Below are positions 4,417 through 8,182 of a stretch of DNA of 8,182 nucleotides, one piece after another. The DNA lies in the NCBI GenBank assembly GCA_945869365.1, contig CAMBOW010000079.1:1-8182 (forward strand). Reading direction: 5' to 3'. The position numbers and the translations under genes are program-made. A model generated the notes under the pieces. The model was given only the letters and a program-made list of their open reading frames with translations. It made no database searches and was not told the origin of the DNA. This DNA is from Flavobacterium psychrophilum. GTDB taxonomy: Bacteria > Bacteroidota > Bacteroidia > Flavobacteriales > Flavobacteriaceae. Every line of letters starts with the position of its first letter. Positions within the stretch are counted from its first letter, which is position 1.

Positions 4417-7395
4417 TTAGTTTTGAATTGCGTCGTAAATAAGTTGTTGAATTTGCTCGCGAATATTTTCTTTAGATAACGTATTTACTGTGTTTTCTGG
4501 AAAGGTTCTATTGGATAGAAAAACGTAAATCAACTCTTTTTCTGGATCGGCCCACGTGATCGTTCCTGTAAATCCGGTATGTCCAAAGCTAGAAGGAGAA
4601 GTACAACCACAAGTAGGACCGGCAGTTCCTGGGATTTGCGGCTTGTCAAATCCTAGACCACGGCGATTTCCCTGATCAGAATAATAACAGCTATTAAATT
4701 CGTTGAAGGTTGAGGAACTAAAATAATCCTGGTGGCCGTAGTTCCCTTTTTGCAAATACAATTGCATCATTTTGGCCACATCCATCGCGTTAGAAAACAA
4801 GCCCGCATGTCCGCCTACTCCACCTTGCATAGCTGCAGTCATATCGTGCACATACCCTTGTATAATTTGTTGGCGAAAATAATTGTCTTGCTCGGTTGGT
4901 GCAATTCGATCTTCCGAAAATTTATTCAGCGGATTATAGGTAGTGTTTGTCATACCTAATGAACTAAAAAATCGATCCTGGGTGAGCACATCCAACGGTT
5001 GAGCAAATGTTTTTTGTAAATAATCTTGAAGAATGATAAACGTAAAATCGCTGTACTTGTATTCTTTTTTGGGCAATAATTTACTGCTGATAATGTAGTT
5101 CAAAATGGTAGGCGGATAATCCGATCGCAGGTACAAACTGTCGGCAACTTTCACTGCATAAAGGGCTGAAGCAGTTTTGGAATAATAGGCAGTGAGCGGC
5201 ATTTTAGAACTGTCAACTGTGCTTTTATAAAAGGGTTCCCAAGCCTGCAATTGCGCATGATGCGACAGCAATTCTTTGAGGGTGATGTGGGCCTTGTTGC
5301 TGTCTTTAAATTCAGGAAGTAGGACACCTAATTCTGTTTCTTTGGTCAATTTTTGGCTTTCGTAGGCCTGCATAAACACGGGTAAAGTACCGACAATTTT
5401 GGTCAATGAAGCAATGTCGTATAAATCGGAATTGCTAATTTTTGGACTTGCGGGTTCGTAGGTTTGGCTGCCAAATGATTTTTGGTAAATCACCTTTCCT
5501 TTTCTTGCCACAAGAATTTGCGCACCCGGTGTCATCTTGCCCGCAATGGCTCGATTGATTACGTCTTCTATTTTATCCAATTTGGCTTTGTTCATCCCTA
5601 CATTTTCGGGTGCCGTAAATCCCAGTCGATTGAGTTTAGTAGTTTTTAATCCAAAATTTACTGGAAATTCGGCATGCGCAGTTACCGGCAATTTACCCTT
5701 GGCTTCTATGGCACCAAAGAGTAACTCGGCCGAAACTTCTTGGGCAATATCGCTATTTTGATAGGACAAAACTAGCCCTTCAAGATCATCAAAGTTAGTA
5801 AAGGGCAATAAGGTATAGGGTTTGGCAAATACGTCTAGAATTACCCGATTATTTTTGGCTAATTGTTGCAAATTGGTCAATTCGATATCTGAAAAATCAG
5901 TCTTTTTCCAAGCCTTGTCTGATTTATGATAGCCTACAATCACCGTAGTAAACGGTTTGAGTAATACCTGGAGTGAGTCGATGTTTTCGTGCGCCACTTC
6001 GGTGATTTCGGTATATTTTTTTAAAGTTGAAATAAAGCTACTGTTGTTGTCATCACCCAATTTTACGTAGGCAATTTTTTCTTTTGCTAGGTTTTGTATA
6101 GGCAAAATGGCCTCGGTATTTTTAAGCACCGTAATTGCATTTTCATACAATTGATAATGCAGGGCGTCGTTTTTAGAACCATTAAGATCCTCATACAAAT
6201 TAGTAAGCACAATTGGTTTTAGTTGGTTTACCCCCGTTTTGTATTTGTATTTCAAGATTTTTTTAACCGAATAGGCCAAGCGTTCTTCCGAGATAAATCC
6301 GTTTTGGTAGGCCATGCAAATTTTTTCTTTGGCAACAGGCACATCTTCGGCACACAGCAGGATGTCGTTTCCAGCCATAAAGGCTTCCAAATCAATTTCG
6401 CCCGGTGCCCTAAAATTCTTAGCCGCCTTCATATTAAGTGCGTCGGTAAAGATGAGCCCCTTGAATTGCAATTGGTTTTTTAAAACATCGGTAATAATAT
6501 TGTGCGAAACCGACGAGGGTAAATTTTCTCGCCATTCTAAACTAGGAACATTTAAATGCCCAACCATTACTGAGGCTAAGCCAGCATTGATGAGTTTCTT
6601 GTAGGGATATAATTCAATATCATTGAGGCGCTGTCTCGAAAAAGTAATGGTAGGTAACGCAGAATGTGAATCGACTGACGTATCTCCATGACCAGGAAAA
6701 TGTTTACCTGTAGCCAATAAGCCCAAACTTTGGTACCCCTTCATTTCGGCCAAAGCACTTTCAGTTACATTGTATTTGTCTTCTCCAAAGGATCTAAATC
6801 CGATAATGGGATTTTTAGGATTGGTATTGATATCGATTACCGGAGCAAAATTGAAATGTATGCCCATTCGTTTACTTTGTTCGGCCAATTGAACACCTAC
6901 TTTTTCTAATAAGGTTTTGTCTTTGATGGCACCCAAGGTCATATTCCAGGGGTAACGGTAAGTAGAATCCAACCGCATACTTAAGCCCCATTCGGCATCA
7001 TTAGCAATAAGTAATGGCACTTTGGACTGTGCTTGGTAACGGTTGGTTAATTTGGCTTGCCGCATTGGGCCGCCCTGAAAAAAAATAAGTCCTCCAATTT
7101 TTTGGTCTACAATGAGTTTGTCAATGGCTTTGGTGTGTGTACTGTCTTTGTTTGAATAGGCCGAAACCATAAACAATTGTCCCACGCGTTCATCAAAATT
7201 TATAACAGCGTACACACTGTCAACCCAACTTTTTTGTTTGTTGGAATCGTAGTATTCATGAAAATGTTCAATGTAGGGGTACTCAAACGAAACTTCATTT
7301 ACCGGAGAAGTAAAGTTTTTTTTGGGCGATCCACATCCCCATACAAAAAGCAGAAATGCTGCCACTGCCAACAAACAAAAATGACTTTTTTTCAT
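4417..7395 (-). CDS. Envelope lipoprotein fusing a NagZ-type GH3 beta-N-acetylglucosaminidase to an AmiE-like serine hydrolase
   Basis: A 992-residue protein predicted to hydrolyse peptidoglycan fragments. Residues 1-21 are a signal peptide ending VWGC; Cys21 would be lipidated, although Trp at -2 is unusual for a lipobox. The residues after it (GSPKKN) are not acidic, so it is probably periplasmic. The GH3 catalytic domain spans about 60-385. It shows RSFGED (201-206), KHFPGHGDTSVDSHS (231-245) with the Asp242-His244 acid/base dyad of NagZ enzymes, and the nucleophile Asp318 in FTDALNM. A GH3 C-terminal domain covers about 410-590. Residues about 600-985 form a class C beta-lactamase-like hydrolase with SLTK (663-666, SxxK nucleophile), YSD (781-783), GGVGGHAGLFS (858-868) and HTG (939-941). 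In Bacillus subtilis, NagZ and AmiE, a serine hydrolase of this fold, are separate neighbours. The two-step activity here is inferred from that. The gaps on either side are 10 and 9 bases, within the operon. Confidence 0.9.
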   Translation of the reverse strand: MKKSHFCLLAVAAFLLFVWGCGSPKKNFTSPVNEVSFEYPYIEHFHEYYDSNKQKSWVDSVYAVINFDERVGQLFMVSAYSNKDSTHTKAIDKLIVDQKIGGLIFFQGGPMRQAKLTNRYQAQSKVPLLIANDAEWGLSMRLDSTYRYPWNMTLGAIKDKTLLEKVGVQLAEQSKRMGIHFNFAPVIDINTNPKNPIIGFRSFGEDKYNVTESALAEMKGYQSLGLLATGKHFPGHGDTSVDSHSALPTITFSRQRLNDIELYPYKKLINAGLASVMVGHLNVPSLEWRENLPSSVSHNIITDVLKNQLQFKGLIFTDALNMKAAKNFRAPGEIDLEAFMAGNDILLCAEDVPVAKEKICMAYQNGFISEERLAYSVKKILKYKYKTGVNQLKPIVLTNLYEDLNGSKNDALHYQLYENAITVLKNTEAILPIQNLAKEKIAYVKLGDDNNSSFISTLKKYTEITEVAHENIDSLQVLLKPFTTVIVGYHKSDKAWKKTDFSDIELTNLQQLAKNNRVILDVFAKPYTLLPFTNFDDLEGLVLSYQNSDIAQEVSAELLFGAIEAKGKLPVTAHAEFPVNFGLKTTKLNRLGFTAPENVGMNKAKLDKIEDVINRAIAGKMTPGAQILVARKGKVIYQKSFGSQTYEPASPKISNSDLYDIASLTKIVGTLPVFMQAYESQKLTKETELGVLLPEFKDSNKAHITLKELLSHHAQLQAWEPFYKSTVDSSKMPLTAYYSKTASALYAVKVADSLYLRSDYPPTILNYIISSKLLPKKEYKYSDFTFIILQDYLQKTFAQPLDVLTQDRFFSSLGMTNTTYNPLNKFSEDRIAPTEQDNYFRQQIIQGYVHDMTAAMQGGVGGHAGLFSNAMDVAKMMQLYLQKGNYGHQDYFSSSTFNEFNSCYYSDQGNRRGLGFDKPQIPGTAGPTCGCTSPSSFGHTGFTGTITWADPEKELIYVFLSNRTFPENTVNTLSKENIREQIQQLIYDAIQN

Positions 7396-7405
7396 TATGA
7401 TTTAC

Positions 7406-7888
7406 TTAAAAGAATCGGCTGTGCCAGCTTTCTGAAGCAGGAACTTCCCAACATTCTTGGTATTCTTGGATGGTATTTACCAAGTTATTGAACACAATGG
7501 TATGCTCGGAAACTGCTTTTTCTTTGGCCATTTTTTTGAAATCCAACAAAGTTTTGTGCGCTAGATGTTCCCCTGTTTTGTAGGTTACATTCATTTTGTC
7601 GAGCAAATCAACTTGGTGTTTTTTCTCCAATTCTTGAATGAACTGCACCGACTTATCAATCGAACAACCTGTTGCCGCTTGCACGTCTTGGTTTACTGCA
7701 ATAATAATAAAGCGCTGGTATTGAATTTGATAGGACGATTCCAAACCAGTACCATGTGATTCCCAATTGGAAAGAAACGCTTGTAAATCGGTTTCGATGG
7801 CGAGGACTTCTTCCTCAGAAAATTTTCGGTTGGATTGGTAAATCCAAATCTTTGATTCCTCGGGTAAATTTTCAAAGGGAATATACAT
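7406..7888 (-). CDS. Conserved flavobacterial protein of unknown function (often misnamed ABC transporter ATPase)
   Basis: A 160-residue soluble protein with no signal peptide or membrane segment. I recognise it as a highly conserved Bacteroidota family that databases often label ABC transporter ATPase. Nothing in the sequence supports that label: there is no Walker A (GxxGxGK[ST]), no ABC signature (LSGGQ) and no Walker B, and it is too short for an ATPase domain. Conserved-looking blocks are MYIPFENLPEESKIWIYQSN (1-20), FIIIAVNQDVQAATGCSIDK (60-79) with a single candidate functional cysteine at 75, DLLDKMNVTYK (94-104), TIVFNNLVNT (130-139) and the C-terminal VPASESWHSRFF. It starts 11 bases after the iron-sulfur protein stop and ends 10 bases before the NagZ-AmiE start, so it is co-transcribed with both. 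No function can be assigned. Confidence 0.9.
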   Translation of the reverse strand: MYIPFENLPEESKIWIYQSNRKFSEEEVLAIETDLQAFLSNWESHGTGLESSYQIQYQRFIIIAVNQDVQAATGCSIDKSVQFIQELEKKHQVDLLDKMNVTYKTGEHLAHKTLLDFKKMAKEKAVSEHTIVFNNLVNTIQEYQECWEVPASESWHSRFF

Positions 7889-7899
7889 ACGTTTTGTTT

Positions 7900-8182
7900 T
7901 TATAAATCTTGCGCAGAAGCGATTAGCTCGGCCACATCCATTACCTGAACGTGGGCTTCTTGTTCTTTGTTTTTAATACCGTCAGTCATCATCGTATTGC
8001 AAAACGGACAACCCGTAGCAATAATTTGTGGAGCCAATTCTAATGCATCTTCGGTGCGTTCTATATTGATCTCTTTGTTTCCTGGTTCGGCGTCTTTAAA
8101 CATTTGCGCTCCTCCTGCTCCACAGCACAAGCCATTGGCTTTTGAACGCTTCATCTCGACCAATTCGGCATCCAATTTTTCG
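7900..8182 (-). CDS. CCG-domain (Fe-S)-binding protein, C-terminal part only
   Basis: The open frame enters from the right edge and ends at TAA (7902-7900), giving the last ~94 residues. It carries the second half of a cysteine-rich CCG domain: GLCCGAGGAQMF, then 37 residues after the CC pair, and CPFC in ATGCPFCNTMMTDGI. This matches the CX(n)CC...CXXC arrangement that binds a noncubane iron-sulfur cluster in heterodisulfide reductase subunit B, or contributes to related domains in GlpC, LutA and glycolate oxidase subunit GlcF. The full family protein is about 250-270 residues. The TTG at 8175 is an internal Leu codon, not a start, because the frame continues upstream (E-K-L-D-A-E). It probably acts in electron transfer in the cytosol, often beside a larger 4Fe-4S dicluster protein, which would lie outside the window. 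The redox partner is unknown. It is upstream in the same operon, 11 bases before the next gene. Confidence 0.88.
   Translation of the reverse strand, partial: EKLDAELVEMKRSKANGLCCGAGGAQMFKDAEPGNKEINIERTEDALELAPQIIATGCPFCNTMMTDGIKNKEQEAHVQVMDVAELIASAQDL

Noticed and set aside
6314..6604. 96-codon plus-strand open frame
   Set aside because: Antisense to the GH3 catalytic domain, which shows intact active-site motifs; no independent support.
4417..7395. True antibiotic-degrading beta-lactamase
   Set aside because: The SxxK/YSD/HTG set and the fusion with NagZ fit a peptidoglycan-recycling hydrolase better; these folds are shared by many non-resistance enzymes.
8173..8175. TTG as a start for the iron-sulfur protein
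   Set aside because: The frame continues upstream to the window edge and the visible part is only half of a CCG domain, so the TTG is an internal Leu codon.
1..8182. CRISPR arrays, tRNA or rRNA genes, insertion sequences, phage or defence genes
   Set aside because: I saw no regularly spaced repeats, cloverleaf-like segments, transposase motifs or terminal repeats; the window is filled by ordinary chromosomal genes.

Overview
The window looks like chromosomal DNA of a Bacteroidota species, most likely from the Flavobacteriia. Four things point there. No gene has a Shine-Dalgarno-like purine box ahead of its start; the leaders are A-rich instead. Boxes of the TAnnTTTG promoter type occur. The cluster contains bacillithiol synthesis and a flavobacterial protein family usually mislabelled as an ABC transporter ATPase. 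A small intergenic element also resembles a repeat common in flavobacterial genomes. Gene density is very high. There are no tRNA or rRNA genes, CRISPR arrays, insertion sequences or phage genes, and no sign of recent transfer.

Left part (1-2213): two minus-strand genes. A dicarboxylate/amino acid:cation symporter (DctA-like) runs off the left edge, so only its first 344 codons are present. Upstream of it lies aroC (chorismate synthase). The 92-base gap between them holds a compact hairpin element, possibly a Flavo-1-type RNA. A divergent promoter region (2196-2326) with a perfect 10-bp inverted repeat separates aroC from the next gene.

Middle (2327-2860): a lone plus-strand gene for a small secreted beta-barrel outer-membrane protein. 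It ends at a strong hairpin that probably terminates transcription from both sides, because the next gene converges on it.

Right part (2858-8182): five minus-strand genes packed like one operon. In transcription order they are: the C-terminal end of a CCG-domain iron-sulfur protein (cut by the right edge); a 160-residue conserved protein of unknown function; a 992-residue lipoprotein joining a NagZ-type GH3 N-acetylglucosaminidase to an AmiE-like serine hydrolase; bshA, the first enzyme of bacillithiol synthesis; and a small PrcB-like lipoprotein. Gaps are 11, 17 (counted to the stop codon: 10), and 9 bases or less, and the last two genes overlap by 4 bases. The gap before the 160-residue gene is 11 bases and the gap before the NagZ-AmiE gene is 10 bases.

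The most interesting element is the NagZ-AmiE fusion. One envelope-anchored polypeptide appears to carry both steps of muropeptide breakdown known as separate proteins in Bacillus subtilis: GlcNAc removal, then peptide removal from MurNAc. It sits next to bshA, whose product consumes UDP-GlcNAc, so the cluster may tie cell-wall recycling to low-molecular-weight thiol synthesis. That link is an inference from gene order. I do not see a clearly undescribed system here; most of the region is ordinary chromosomal content with a few points worth checking.
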